From AC-38 sp033856025 (GTDB lineage: Bacteria > Actinomycetota > Thermoleophilia > Solirubrobacterales > Solirubrobacteraceae): a stretch of 64,000 nucleotides of DNA. The position numbers were made by a program, and so were the translations under genes. Location of the stretch: contig JAWVFQ010000007.1 in assembly GCA_033856025.1 (NCBI GenBank), positions 1 through 64,000 of the forward strand, given 5' to 3'. Within the stretch, counting starts at the first letter, position 1. Each line of letters starts with the position of its first letter. Below are positions 8,845 through 16,168 of the stretch, one piece after another. The notes under the pieces were generated by a model. That model ran no database searches. It was given only the letters and a program-made list of their open reading frames with translations, and was not told where the DNA came from.

Positions 8845-9279
8845 CTAGCTCCCGAGCGCCTCCCGGACCTGGCCGGAGACGCGCTTGCCATCGGCCCGGC
8901 CGCCCACCTTCTCCATGGCGGCGGACATGACCTTCCCCATGTCCTTGGCCTCGGTCGCGCCGGTCTCCTCGATTGCCGCGCGCACGATCTCCTCCAGCTG
9001 CGAGTCGTCGAGCTCGGCCGGCAGGTAGCCGGCGATCAGCTCGGCCTCGCGCTCCTCGCCCTCGGCCAGCTCGGCGCGGTCGTGCTCGCGGTACTGGTCC
9101 GCGGCCTCCAGGCGGCGCTTGCGCTCGCGGCGCAGGACGGCCGTCTCGTCGTCGCGGCCCTCCTTCGCCGCCTTCTGCAGCTCGGACAGCACGAGGCGCA
9201 GCGCACCGGTGCGCTCGCGCTCGCCCGCCTTCATCGCGGCGGTCATGTCCTGCTTCACCTTCGCTGCGATCTCGCTCAC
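8845..9279 (-). CDS. GatB/YqeY domain protein
   Basis: A 144-residue YqeY-type protein resembling the C-terminal tRNA-binding domain of GatB. Hallmarks are an N-terminal helix (KVKQDMTAAMKAGERERTGALRLVLSELQ), the ELIAGYLPAELDDSQL segment and the C-terminal KDMGKVMSAAMEKVGGRADGKRVS stretch. The start is GTG at 9279 (MSEIAAKV). The frame remains open for far longer upstream, antisense-like across ndh, and that part is not coding. Its cellular role is not well established. Confidence 0.93.
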   Translation of the reverse strand: MSEIAAKVKQDMTAAMKAGERERTGALRLVLSELQKAAKEGRDDETAVLRRERKRRLEAADQYREHDRAELAEGEEREAELIAGYLPAELDDSQLEEIVRAAIEETGATEAKDMGKVMSAAMEKVGGRADGKRVSGQVREALGS

Positions 9280-9317
9280 CCGTCCCAGGATACGCGGCCC
9301 GGTCGAGCGCTTCGGGT

Positions 9318-10670
9318 TCAGCGCGCGGCGGGCTCGGGCTCGGGCGCGGGGGTCCCCCCCGCGCTGCGCTCGCGCAGCGGCTCGGCGGCCTCGTCGTCCA
9401 GGCTGGGCGGGTGGCCCAGCTGGCCCAGCTCGGACGCGTCGCGGCTGAACAGCAGCCCCACCGTCCAGTCCAGCACCAGGCGCAGCCGGCGCTTGACCCC
9501 CGGCATGGCGGCCAGGTGGTAGGTGCGGGCCAGAAACCACGCCGGGAACCCGCGCCAGCGGATCCCCAGGGTCTGGGCGACCGCCTGATGGCGGCCCAGG
9601 TCGACGAACACGCCGAGCGTCTTGTAGGTGAAGGGGCGCCGGCGCCCGCGGCCGATCGCCGCGGCGACGTTGGCGCCCACGCGGCGGCCCTGGCGCAGAG
9701 CGTGCTGTGCGGTGGGCGGGCTGGGCTGCCCCTGGCGCGCGGGGTCCGGGACGGCCGCGGCGTCGCCGATCGCCCACACGTTGGGATGGCCGGCGACCTG
9801 GAGGAAGCGGTCGGTCTCGATGCGCCCCTGGTCGGTGAGCGGGAGGCCGAGCCGGGCGACCACCGGGTGCGGCTTGACCCCGGCCGTCCACACGACGGTG
9901 CGCGTGGGGACGACCTCGCCGCTGGACAGCGTGGCGCTGCGGTCGGTGACCTGCTCGAGCGTCTCGTTGAGGCGAAACTCGATCCCGCGGCCGCGCAGCT
10001 CGCGCACCGCGAAGTCCGACAGGCTCGGGGGCACCTCCATCATCGGGCGCTCGGCCGCCTCGACCAGCATCCAGCGCATGCCCTGGAGGCGGCTGCGCGG
10101 GTAGCGGTCGATGACGTCGGCGGCGAAGTCCTGAAGCTCGGCCAGGCCCTCGACGCCGCTGTAGCCGCCGCCCACGAAGACGAAGGAGAGGTGGGCGGCG
10201 CGCTCCTCGGGGTCCTCCAGCGTCTCGGCGATCTCCAGCGAGAGCAGGACGCGGTTGCGCAGCGCGATGGCCTCGGAGAGCGTCTTGAACCCCATCGCGT
10301 GCTGGACGAGGCCCGGGACGGGGAGCGTGCGCGACACCGAGCCCAGCGCCACGATCAGGTGGTCGTACTCCAGCGCCTCGGAGTGCCCCTCCAGCGTGTC
10401 CACGAGCAGGCGGTTGAGGTCGGGACGTGCGCCGGTGACCCGGCCCAGGCGGAGGTCCGTGCGCTCGAGCTCCTCGCGCAGCGGCACGACGACGTGGCGC
10501 GGCTCCAGCGTCCCCGCCGCGGCGCCGGGGAGCAGCGGCGTGTAGAGCATGAAGTTGACGTCGTTGACCAGCGTGATGCGGGCCGAGGCGGCCGGGAGCA
10601 CCCGCTCCAGCGTCCGGGCGGCGTACAGCCCCCCGAAGCCACCTCCCGCGATCACGATGCGCCACGCCAT
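9318..10670 (-). CDS. ndh: NAD(P)/FAD-dependent oxidoreductase, type II NADH dehydrogenase-like
   Basis: A 450-residue flavoprotein with two Rossmann folds: FAD site IAGGGFGGLYAAR (about 7-19) and NAD site FVGGGYSGVEGLAELQ. The late WAIGDAAAV motif binds the FAD ribityl chain. The C-terminal region, FPAWFLARTYHLAAMPG plus an amphipathic stretch, is typical of NDH-2 membrane association. It likely oxidises NADH and reduces quinone without proton pumping. The transposon's left target duplication ends 37 bp upstream of this ATG's first base, so the original upstream promoter region is now about 2.2 kb away. Confidence 0.9.
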   Translation of the reverse strand: MAWRIVIAGGGFGGLYAARTLERVLPAASARITLVNDVNFMLYTPLLPGAAAGTLEPRHVVVPLREELERTDLRLGRVTGARPDLNRLLVDTLEGHSEALEYDHLIVALGSVSRTLPVPGLVQHAMGFKTLSEAIALRNRVLLSLEIAETLEDPEERAAHLSFVFVGGGYSGVEGLAELQDFAADVIDRYPRSRLQGMRWMLVEAAERPMMEVPPSLSDFAVRELRGRGIEFRLNETLEQVTDRSATLSSGEVVPTRTVVWTAGVKPHPVVARLGLPLTDQGRIETDRFLQVAGHPNVWAIGDAAAVPDPARQGQPSPPTAQHALRQGRRVGANVAAAIGRGRRRPFTYKTLGVFVDLGRHQAVAQTLGIRWRGFPAWFLARTYHLAAMPGVKRRLRLVLDWTVGLLFSRDASELGQLGHPPSLDDEAAEPLRERSAGGTPAPEPEPAAR

Positions 10671-10699
10671 GGACCGGAGACTAGGTCGCGGGGAGTCAT

Positions 10700-10707
10700 G
10701 AGGCCAG
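10700..10707. repeat. Left copy of 8-bp target site duplication
   Basis: GAGGCCAG directly abuts the left inverted repeat and recurs at 12945-12952 beyond the right one. Eight base pairs is the duplication length known for IS1595-family insertions. Confidence 0.88.
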
Positions 10708-10731
10708 CGACACTATCCCCTTGACACAAGG
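10708..10731 (+). repeat. Left terminal inverted repeat (24 bp)
   Basis: Pairs with 12921-12944 at 23 of 24 positions. The inner 13 bp, CCTTGACACAAGG (10719-10731), are themselves an interrupted palindrome and include a -35 hexamer. Confidence 0.93.
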
Positions 10732-10749
10732 TAGATCACTCCGTAGAAT
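10721..10749 (+). promoter_or_regulatory. Sigma70-type promoter overlapping the left inverted repeat
   Basis: TTGACA at 10721-10726, a 17-nt spacer and TAGAAT at 10744-10749: a perfect -35, optimal spacing and a near-consensus -10. It points inward to the transposase, whose start lies about 140 nt downstream. The -35 sits inside the palindrome CCTTGACACAAGG, so transposase binding to its own end could repress transcription (inference). Confidence 0.7.
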
Positions 10750-10891
10750 CCTTCTTAGTGTTCTTCTTTCCCTCGTCTTTACTGGACTTTCGCGCTTCTT
10801 TCTTGGCTTCCGCGCGCACTTCCTTGGGGAACAACTTGCGTAGCGCCTCGTCGGTGGTCAGTTCGTGCGGGGGCTTCTTGCGCCTAGGCAT
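10736..10891 (-). CDS. Small Lys-rich protein encoded inside the transposon
   Basis: A 51-residue ORF starting MPRRKKPPHELTTDEALRKL and ending in a Lys/Ser/Asp/Glu-rich, probably disordered tail. The ATG at 10891 has a good ribosome site, GGAGG, 10 nt upstream (10902-10906 on the plus strand). It is divergent from the transposase with only 6 bp between the two start codons, and lies antisense to the transposase leader. The N-terminal RRKKPPHELTTDEALRKLFPKEV block looks structured (basic, then helix). I recall similar small proteins beside ISXO2-type transposases but cannot verify this. A role in transposition or its control is possible and unproven. Confidence 0.62.
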   Translation of the reverse strand: MPRRKKPPHELTTDEALRKLFPKEVRAEAKKEARKSSKDEGKKNTKKDSTE

Positions 10892-10897
10892 GGGCCA

Positions 10898-11857
10898 ATG
10901 ACCTCCGAGATGAACCTGCCGGAGTTGATCGAGCGGTTCGGCTCCGAGGACAAGTGCCGCGCCTATTTGGAGGCGCTGCGCTGGCCCGATGGCGTTGTGT
11001 GCCCGCGCTGCGAGGGCACGACCATCTCGCGCATCGTGAAGCGCAACCAGTTCGACTGCGACTCATGCCGCTACCAGTTCTCCGTGACCGCCGGGACGCT
11101 GTTCCACGACTCGCACCTGCCCCTGTGGAAGTGGTTCCTCGCGATCTACCTGATCGGGGAATCGAAGAAGGGCATGAGCGCCAAGCAGCTCCAGCGCATG
11201 CTCAAGGTGTCGTACAAGACGGCGTGGTACCTCTGCCACCGCATCCGCGACGCGATGGGCGACGACGAACAGCCCTTGCTCAGTGGGACCGTGGAAGTGG
11301 ACGAAACCCTGATCGGCGGCAAGCGGCCCGGCATGGGCGCCGGATACCGCGCGAACAAGTCCAGCGCGGTCGGAGCGATCGAGCGCGGCGGGGAGCTTCG
11401 CCTGCGCCTCGTCAGCAACCGTGGGCGCTCCAACCTGCACAACTTCATCCGCGACAACGTCGGGGACGCCAAGGCGATCTACACAGACGACTGGAAGGCC
11501 TACGACGGCATCGCTGACTCCGACACGCCCCATGAGACGGTCAACCACTCCGCTGAGGAATGGGTGCGCGGCGACGTGCATACGAACTCGATGGAGTCGG
11601 CCTGGTCGCTGTTCAAGCGCGGCGTGATCGGCACCTACCACCAGATCAGCGTCAAGCACCTGCCCGCCTACCTGGACGAAATGGAGTTCCGGTTCAACAA
11701 CCCCTACCTGTTCCGAGACACGCTGCTGGTCATGCTCCACGGCGACGCGCTCCCCTACCGCAAGCTCATCGAGCGCGTCCCAATCACCCGGCAAGGCATC
11801 CCGGAGGCCGAGTACAAGCGGGTCAAGCGGCGGATGGACAAGCACGGGCATCCCTAG
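10898..11857 (+). CDS. IS1595 family (ISXO2-like) transposase
   Basis: A 319-residue DDE-type transposase. Residues 30-60 form a zinc ribbon (C35xxC38 and C54xxC57, with WPDGVVCPRC). A helix-turn-helix-like region follows (KKGMSAKQLQRMLKVSYKTAWYLCHRIR). The catalytic core has D135 in VEVDETLIGG, D197/D198 in IYTDDW and the family signature HTNSMESAWSLFKRG (228-242). Nothing is truncated. The start is ATG at 10898; ATG at 10910 (MNLPELIERFG) is also plausible and closer to family N-termini, and neither has a strong ribosome site. Its stop TAG shares the palindrome CTAG with the convergent passenger gene. Confidence 0.95.
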   Translation: MTSEMNLPELIERFGSEDKCRAYLEALRWPDGVVCPRCEGTTISRIVKRNQFDCDSCRYQFSVTAGTLFHDSHLPLWKWFLAIYLIGESKKGMSAKQLQRMLKVSYKTAWYLCHRIRDAMGDDEQPLLSGTVEVDETLIGGKRPGMGAGYRANKSSAVGAIERGGELRLRLVSNRGRSNLHNFIRDNVGDAKAIYTDDWKAYDGIADSDTPHETVNHSAEEWVRGDVHTNSMESAWSLFKRGVIGTYHQISVKHLPAYLDEMEFRFNNPYLFRDTLLVMLHGDALPYRKLIERVPITRQGIPEAEYKRVKRRMDKHGHP

Positions 11858-12864
11858 GCGTCCCTCTCCAACAGCGGTTCGATGGTCGGGCGCCAGTCCG
11901 TTCTCAGAACCCGAAAGGACACTGAGACAACGTCGGTGTTCCTGCCGCGCGCAAAGAGCCGAATCACGACCTCGGAACCCGAGACGGCGAACCGATCATC
12001 AAGCTCGTTGGGTCGCCATTGATTGGGCGTCTGCATGCTTTCGTCGGTCCAGACGTAGAACCCCGAAGTTCCTACCGGGATCATCACCGTGTCCACAACC
12101 TCGTCCCGCCCGTTGGGGGGAATGTCGCGCTCCGCGAGTTCCGGCGTGTTGACCGGAGCGAAGACGCTCCGGTCGGGCGCCTGATCGGCGTTTTGCCAAC
12201 GCGCTCGCGTTTCCGGGTGCAATTCGTTCCCGTCCGCGTCCTCGATCCGCATGCGCACGTAGACACGTTCGGCGTCGGCCCCTCTGACTCCAGCCGGCGG
12301 ATCGTTCGACAGCGGCACCACTACGAACCAAGCGCCCGTCTTGGTCGGAGTCCGACTCATCCGCACCGCTTCATCGGAGGGGACCACGTGGACGAGGTCG
12401 GTTAAGCGAGGCATCCCAAACGCAAGGTGAGGTACCGGGGCGCTTTCAAGTTCAGAGACGCGGGCTTGCAGCTCGTCCACGCGGTTTTCCGTAGACGCCA
12501 CGGCGCGCTGGAGTTCCCTCGCCTTGTCCGTGGCCACAGCCTCGCCCGCCTGAGCGCGACGCCATACGTACTCAGCCACCGGAAATAGAAAGAACGCGAG
12601 CCCCATAGCCACCACCACCGCAATGACTTCGTCAGTCGGCCCACTTGACGAACCAAGAACCGCAAGCGCCGCAATCGTTAGCCCTCCCACAAGGCCCGCC
12701 GCAATGACCCTGCGACCCCACTGGCGGAAGCCGCTTGTGTTGTCCCGCGCCCAGCGCCTCTTCTCGGACTTAGTGACGCTGTAGTGCCCCGGCTTGACCA
12801 CCAAGAGTGTGGCCCCCCGTTTCGTAGTGACGAGTTCGTAGGGGTCGTCTTCAGGCGCGGACAT
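11854..12864 (-). CDS. Transposon passenger: two-TM, coiled-coil protein of unknown function
   Basis: A 336-residue protein I do not recognise. A basic cytoplasmic-looking N-terminus (1-50) with PGHYSVTKSEKRRWAR precedes two hydrophobic helices (about 53-71 and 79-99). A heptad-rich stretch follows (about 105-141, RAVASTENRVDELQARVSELE). The soluble C-terminal domain (about 145-336) is rich in predicted strands and includes GAWFVVVPLSNDPP and VYVRMRIEDADGNELHPE. It has no transposase, resistance or nuclease motif. Codon use is less GC-biased than the host genes. It starts at ATG 12864 with AGGA just upstream and ends head-on with the transposase, sharing CTAG (11854-11857). Confidence 0.8.
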   Translation of the reverse strand: MSAPEDDPYELVTTKRGATLLVVKPGHYSVTKSEKRRWARDNTSGFRQWGRRVIAAGLVGGLTIAALAVLGSSSGPTDEVIAVVVAMGLAFFLFPVAEYVWRRAQAGEAVATDKARELQRAVASTENRVDELQARVSELESAPVPHLAFGMPRLTDLVHVVPSDEAVRMSRTPTKTGAWFVVVPLSNDPPAGVRGADAERVYVRMRIEDADGNELHPETRARWQNADQAPDRSVFAPVNTPELAERDIPPNGRDEVVDTVMIPVGTSGFYVWTDESMQTPNQWRPNELDDRFAVSGSEVVIRLFARGRNTDVVSVSFRVLRTDWRPTIEPLLERDA

Positions 12865-12920
12865 GAGTCCTCACGGATCGGGAGCGGTGACTGTGGCTTA
12901 TAGCGGCCAACGTACCACTC

Positions 12921-12944
12921 CCTTGTGTCAAGGGGATAGTGCCG
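12921..12944 (-). repeat. Right terminal inverted repeat (24 bp)
   Basis: Inverted partner of 10708-10731. It also contains an inward TTGACA, but the nearest -10-like sequence, TATAAG, is 23 nt further on. A strong promoter for the passenger gene is therefore less clear at this end. Confidence 0.93.
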
Positions 12945-12952
12945 GAGGCCAG
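12945..12952. repeat. Right copy of 8-bp target site duplication
   Basis: Exact second copy of GAGGCCAG, immediately outside the right inverted repeat. Confidence 0.88.
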
Positions 12953-12994
12953 TGTCACAAGCGTGTTACAAAGTCGCCGGGCTAGCCTCTGCGC

Positions 12995-13462
12995 GTGGTC
13001 ACGCTGTCTCCCCTGGCGCCGGGCGATGCGCCCGTGCTGCGCGAGATCCACCTGCGGCCCGAGGTCCTCGCGTGGTGGGGGCAGCCGGCGGAGGGGTTTC
13101 CCTTCGACGAGCCGGAGTCGACCCGGTTCGCGATCCGGGTGGACGAGGACGTCGTCGGGATGATCCAGTTCGGCGAGGAGCCCGAGCCCGAGTACCGCCA
13201 CGCGTGGATCGACCTGTTCGTCGATCCGAGCCGCCGGGGGCAGGGGATCGGGGTCGAGGCGATCCGGCTGGTGTTGCGGCTTCTCGAGGAGCGCGGCCAC
13301 CACCGGGTCACGATCGACCCGGCCGTCGACAACGCGGCCGCCGTGCGCTGCTACGAGAAGGCCGGGTTCGCGCCGGTCGGCGTCACGCGGCGTTCGTGGC
13401 GCGACCCGGACGGCGTATGGCGCGACTGCCTGCTCATGGAGCGGGTCGTAGGTCCTCGATGA
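12995..13462 (+). CDS. GNAT family N-acetyltransferase (AAC(6')-like)
   Basis: A 155-residue acetyl-CoA-dependent transferase. The GNAT core shows the YRHAWIDLFVDPSRRGQGIG acetyl-CoA loop (R/Q-x-x-G-x-G) and the VDNAAAVRCYEKAGF motif. The HAWIDLFV and DNAAAVRCYEKAGF pattern resembles aminoglycoside 6'-acetyltransferase relatives, but the substrate cannot be read from sequence. The start is GTG at 12995, only 42 bp beyond the transposon's target duplication, so its promoter region may be altered by the insertion. Its 3' end overlaps the convergent oxidoreductase gene by 29 bp. Confidence 0.88.
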   Translation: MVTLSPLAPGDAPVLREIHLRPEVLAWWGQPAEGFPFDEPESTRFAIRVDEDVVGMIQFGEEPEPEYRHAWIDLFVDPSRRGQGIGVEAIRLVLRLLEERGHHRVTIDPAVDNAAAVRCYEKAGFAPVGVTRRSWRDPDGVWRDCLLMERVVGPR

Positions 13463-14876
13463 CCGCCCGCGCGGCCAAATAGCCGGGCGCGCCGGTGACC
13501 GCGCCGCCGGGGTGGGCGCCGGAGCCGGCGAGGTACAGGCCCTCCACCCCGCCGAAGCGGCGCGGGCCGGGGCGATCCTCCAGCAGCTGGCCGGGGAGCA
13601 TCTCCCCGTGGAAGATGTGGCCGCCGGCGATCCCGAAGCGCTCCTCCAGCTGGCGCGGGCCGAGGGCCAGGCGGTCGACGATCCGGTCCGGCAGCCCGGG
13701 GCAGACCTCGGCGAAGCGCGCGACCGCCGCGTCGGCCGCGGCGTCGGGGTCGACGTCGGGCGGGAAGCACTGGCAGAACAGCGACACGACGTGGCGCCCG
13801 GGCGGGGCCAGCGTCGGGTCGGCGGCGGTCTGGCAGGAGGCCTCGATCCACGGACGCCGCGCCGGGCGCCCGGCGCGGGCGTCGGCCGCGGCGGCCGACA
13901 GGTCGGCGAGCGTGAAGCCGATGTCGACGGTCCCGGCCCACGGCGCGGGCCCCGGCCAGGCGGGGAAGTCCGGCAGCCCGTCCAGCAGCAGCATCACCTT
14001 CACCGTCGGCCCGTCCTGCCGCCAGCCGGCGGGCGCCGCGAGACCCGCCAGCCAGGAGGTCCGGATCGGGTCGGCGTTGGACAGGACCGTGCGGGCATGG
14101 ACCTCGCGCCCGTCCGCCAACGCGATCCCCGTCGCCAGCCCCTCGTGGGCGAGGATCGTCTGGACCGGCGCGTCAGTGTGGACCCTGGCGCCGGCCTGCT
14201 CGGCCGCCGCGCGCAGGGCGGCGGTCACGGCGCCCATCCCTCCGCGGGCGTAGCCCCAGGCTCCGGGCACGCCGGCCGCCTCGCCCAGGTCGTGGTAGAA
14301 GCCGACGAAGGCGGTGCCGGGGTCCTCGGGGGCGGCCAGCGTGCCGATCAGCCCCTGGATGGCGAAGGGGACGCGGACGGCCTCGGAGGGGATCGGCGCC
14401 AGTTCGTCCGCGATCGAGCCGTCGAGGATCTCCGGGCCGATCGCGTCCAGCCAGCGCGCACGCGACGCCGGCTCGAGCAGCAGCGGCCGCGCGCGGGCGG
14501 CGGCTGACTCCCAGCGCTCGGCCCACTCGCGGTAGGCGTCCGCGTCGGCCGGCGACCAGTCCGCCGCCAGCTGGGCGTGGGTGCGCTCGCGGTCCGACCA
14601 GGTCACGACCTTGCGCCCGTCGGGGAACGGGGCGAACAGGTAGGGCTCGTGGACGTGGACCTCGAGACCGTGCGCCGCCAGGTCGAGGTCGCGGACGATC
14701 TCGGGCCGCAGGAGCGACAGCGTGTACGCGCCCGGCGAGGCCCGTACGCCCGGCCACAGCTCCTCCGTCACGCACGCGCCCCCGACCAGCTCGCGGCGCT
14801 CGAACACCTCCACCGCCAGGCCGGCCCGCGCGAGGTAGGCGGCGGCGACCAGGCCGTTGTGGCCCGCGCCGACCAC
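13434..14876 (-). CDS. Phytoene-dehydrogenase-like NAD(P)/FAD oxidoreductase
   Basis: About 480 residues of the CrtI/amine-oxidase-like flavoprotein family. The N-terminal FAD motif GAGHNGLVAAAYLARAG is followed by ERRELVGGACVTEE. The mid-protein GGMGAVTAALRAAAEQAG and the C-terminal GLYLAGSGAHPGGAVTGAPGYLAA motifs are family signatures. Substrate unknown; a carotenoid or lipid is plausible. The first standard start, GTG at 14876, cuts most of the first beta strand. An in-frame CTG at 14897 restores it (SEPDAVVVGAGHNG) and overlaps the upstream stop as CTGA, so the true start may be CTG. Confidence 0.88.
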   Translation of the reverse strand: MVGAGHNGLVAAAYLARAGLAVEVFERRELVGGACVTEELWPGVRASPGAYTLSLLRPEIVRDLDLAAHGLEVHVHEPYLFAPFPDGRKVVTWSDRERTHAQLAADWSPADADAYREWAERWESAAARARPLLLEPASRARWLDAIGPEILDGSIADELAPIPSEAVRVPFAIQGLIGTLAAPEDPGTAFVGFYHDLGEAAGVPGAWGYARGGMGAVTAALRAAAEQAGARVHTDAPVQTILAHEGLATGIALADGREVHARTVLSNADPIRTSWLAGLAAPAGWRQDGPTVKVMLLLDGLPDFPAWPGPAPWAGTVDIGFTLADLSAAAADARAGRPARRPWIEASCQTAADPTLAPPGRHVVSLFCQCFPPDVDPDAAADAAVARFAEVCPGLPDRIVDRLALGPRQLEERFGIAGGHIFHGEMLPGQLLEDRPGPRRFGGVEGLYLAGSGAHPGGAVTGAPGYLAARAVIEDLRPAP

Positions 14877-14893
14877 GACCGCGTCGGGCTCGC

Positions 14894-16099
14894 TCAGCGG
14901 AGGATCCGGACGGCGAGGTTGCGGCGCTCGAGCGTCCGGCCGGAGCGGGCGGCCACGCGGATCGTGGCGCGGCCCGGCGCGATCGCCACCCGGCGCCCGC
15001 CGCGGCGGACCAGCCCGCTCACCGTCACGCGCGAGGCGCCCTTCCGCGCGTGGCGCAGGTAGGTGCGCAGGACGCGCGATCCGCGGCGCAGGGTGACCCG
15101 CACGGTCGCGGCGCGGCTCAGCGTGAAGCGCACCGACGTGCCCGCGGCGGCGCGGAAGCGGGCCGGCACCGCCACGGCGCGCGTGAGCAGGCGGCGCACC
15201 GGCGGCGTGTAGGGACGGGTGAGCCAGATCGGGCCCCCGGTGCCGGCGGGCAGCGGGACGAGCGCCTGCGCCGCCACGTCGTAGAGCCCGGCGAGGCCGG
15301 TGACCTGGTCGGCGAACCCGACGTACTCGCCCGTGGAGTCCAGCGCGCAGTAGTTGATGCTCTTCCCGGGAACGTTCAGTCCCGGCAGGACGAGCGTCTG
15401 CTTGGCGGTGCGGTCGTAGATGAAGACATCGCGGTCGTTGGGCGCCGGGCTGGCGTCGATGCCCACCCGCGAGCCGTCGCCGTCGATGCAGGGGTGCTCC
15501 TCGTCGCGCTTCGTCTGGCCCGAGACGTCGTCGGGGAACGCCGTGTCCGTCTGCGTCGTCAGGTCCTGGACGAAGCCGTCGGCGTCGCCGTCGACCGTGG
15601 ACTTGATGCAGCCGGCCAGGCAGGTCGTGGCCACGAAGCGCCCGTCGCCGCTGATGTGCGGCTGGCGGTGGCCGTTGGTGCCGTTCGCGTCATCGAGACC
15701 GGTGGGGACCTGGCGCTTGGCGACCGTGTCGTAGACGCGCGTCGGGCCGTTGTCGGCCATGTCGGAGGCCACGCGGCCGGTGTCGCTCACGCTGCGCGGA
15801 GCGCCCTGGATTCCGCTGAGCACGGTGTCCGAGCCGTTGGACCGGTCGTAGAGGTGCGCCGCCTCGTTGGCGTCGCTGTAGAGGACGTACCGGCCGCTCG
15901 GCGAGACGCCGAAGCCGCGGGTCATCTGGGGGATGGTCAGCGCGGGCGCGGGGATCTCGCGGCCGAGCTCGGCGTCGTAGAGGTGGAAGTGCTTGTTGAG
16001 GTCGACGTAGGCGACGACGGGCTTGCGCGCCTGGGCGGCGGGGGCGGCCAGCAGGCCGGTGAGCAGGATGGCGGCGAGGGCTGTGCGGATACGTGGCAT
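14894..16099 (-). CDS. Secreted beta-propeller-like (TolB/WD40-type) protein
   Basis: A 401-residue exported protein. The N-terminus, MPRIRTALAAILLTGLLAAP then AAQA, is a Sec signal peptide. The body has repeated blade-like segments with GxxVLYSD, GRFVAT, GSRVGID and GEYVGFAD, each with short strands and Asp/Gly turns, as in TolB-like propellers. Two short Cys pairs (TCLAGC) may form disulfides. The last about 100 residues are Arg/Ala-rich strands (VRFTLSRAATVRVTLRRGSR), a domain seen on surface proteins of this type of organism. The start is ATG at 16099 because it begins the signal peptide. Function unknown. Confidence 0.82.
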   Translation of the reverse strand: MPRIRTALAAILLTGLLAAPAAQARKPVVAYVDLNKHFHLYDAELGREIPAPALTIPQMTRGFGVSPSGRYVLYSDANEAAHLYDRSNGSDTVLSGIQGAPRSVSDTGRVASDMADNGPTRVYDTVAKRQVPTGLDDANGTNGHRQPHISGDGRFVATTCLAGCIKSTVDGDADGFVQDLTTQTDTAFPDDVSGQTKRDEEHPCIDGDGSRVGIDASPAPNDRDVFIYDRTAKQTLVLPGLNVPGKSINYCALDSTGEYVGFADQVTGLAGLYDVAAQALVPLPAGTGGPIWLTRPYTPPVRRLLTRAVAVPARFRAAAGTSVRFTLSRAATVRVTLRRGSRVLRTYLRHARKGASRVTVSGLVRRGGRRVAIAPGRATIRVAARSGRTLERRNLAVRILR

Positions 16100-16168
16100 G
16101 GGACAACCGTACGCCCGCCGGTCAAGTCGCACCGTCACGGGCACGACGCTGCGGACGTCAAGCCCGCG

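Larger units (their letters stand above)
10708..12944. mobile_element. IS1595/ISXO2-type transposon with passenger gene, apparently intact
   Basis: A 2237-bp element bounded by 24-bp terminal inverted repeats with one mismatch (third base A on the left, G on the right) and an exact 8-bp direct repeat GAGGCCAG. It contains an ISXO2-type transposase (+), a small Lys-rich ORF (-) and a 336-codon passenger gene (-). Base composition is visibly lower in GC than the flanks, notably the T/C-rich stretch after the left end and the passenger's third codon positions, which fits recent arrival. The insertion lies in the divergent intergenic region between ndh and a GNAT gene. Exact family subgroup is not determined. 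Confidence 0.93.

Noticed and set aside
11854..12864. Passenger as a toxin, nuclease or abortive-infection gene
   Set aside because: No catalytic motif, toxin fold signature or partner antitoxin is visible; the TM/coiled-coil layout alone is not evidence of defence.
12921..12990. Right-end promoter for the passenger gene
   Set aside because: TTGACA is present, but the nearest TATAAG-like -10 is 23 nt away, too far for a standard promoter.
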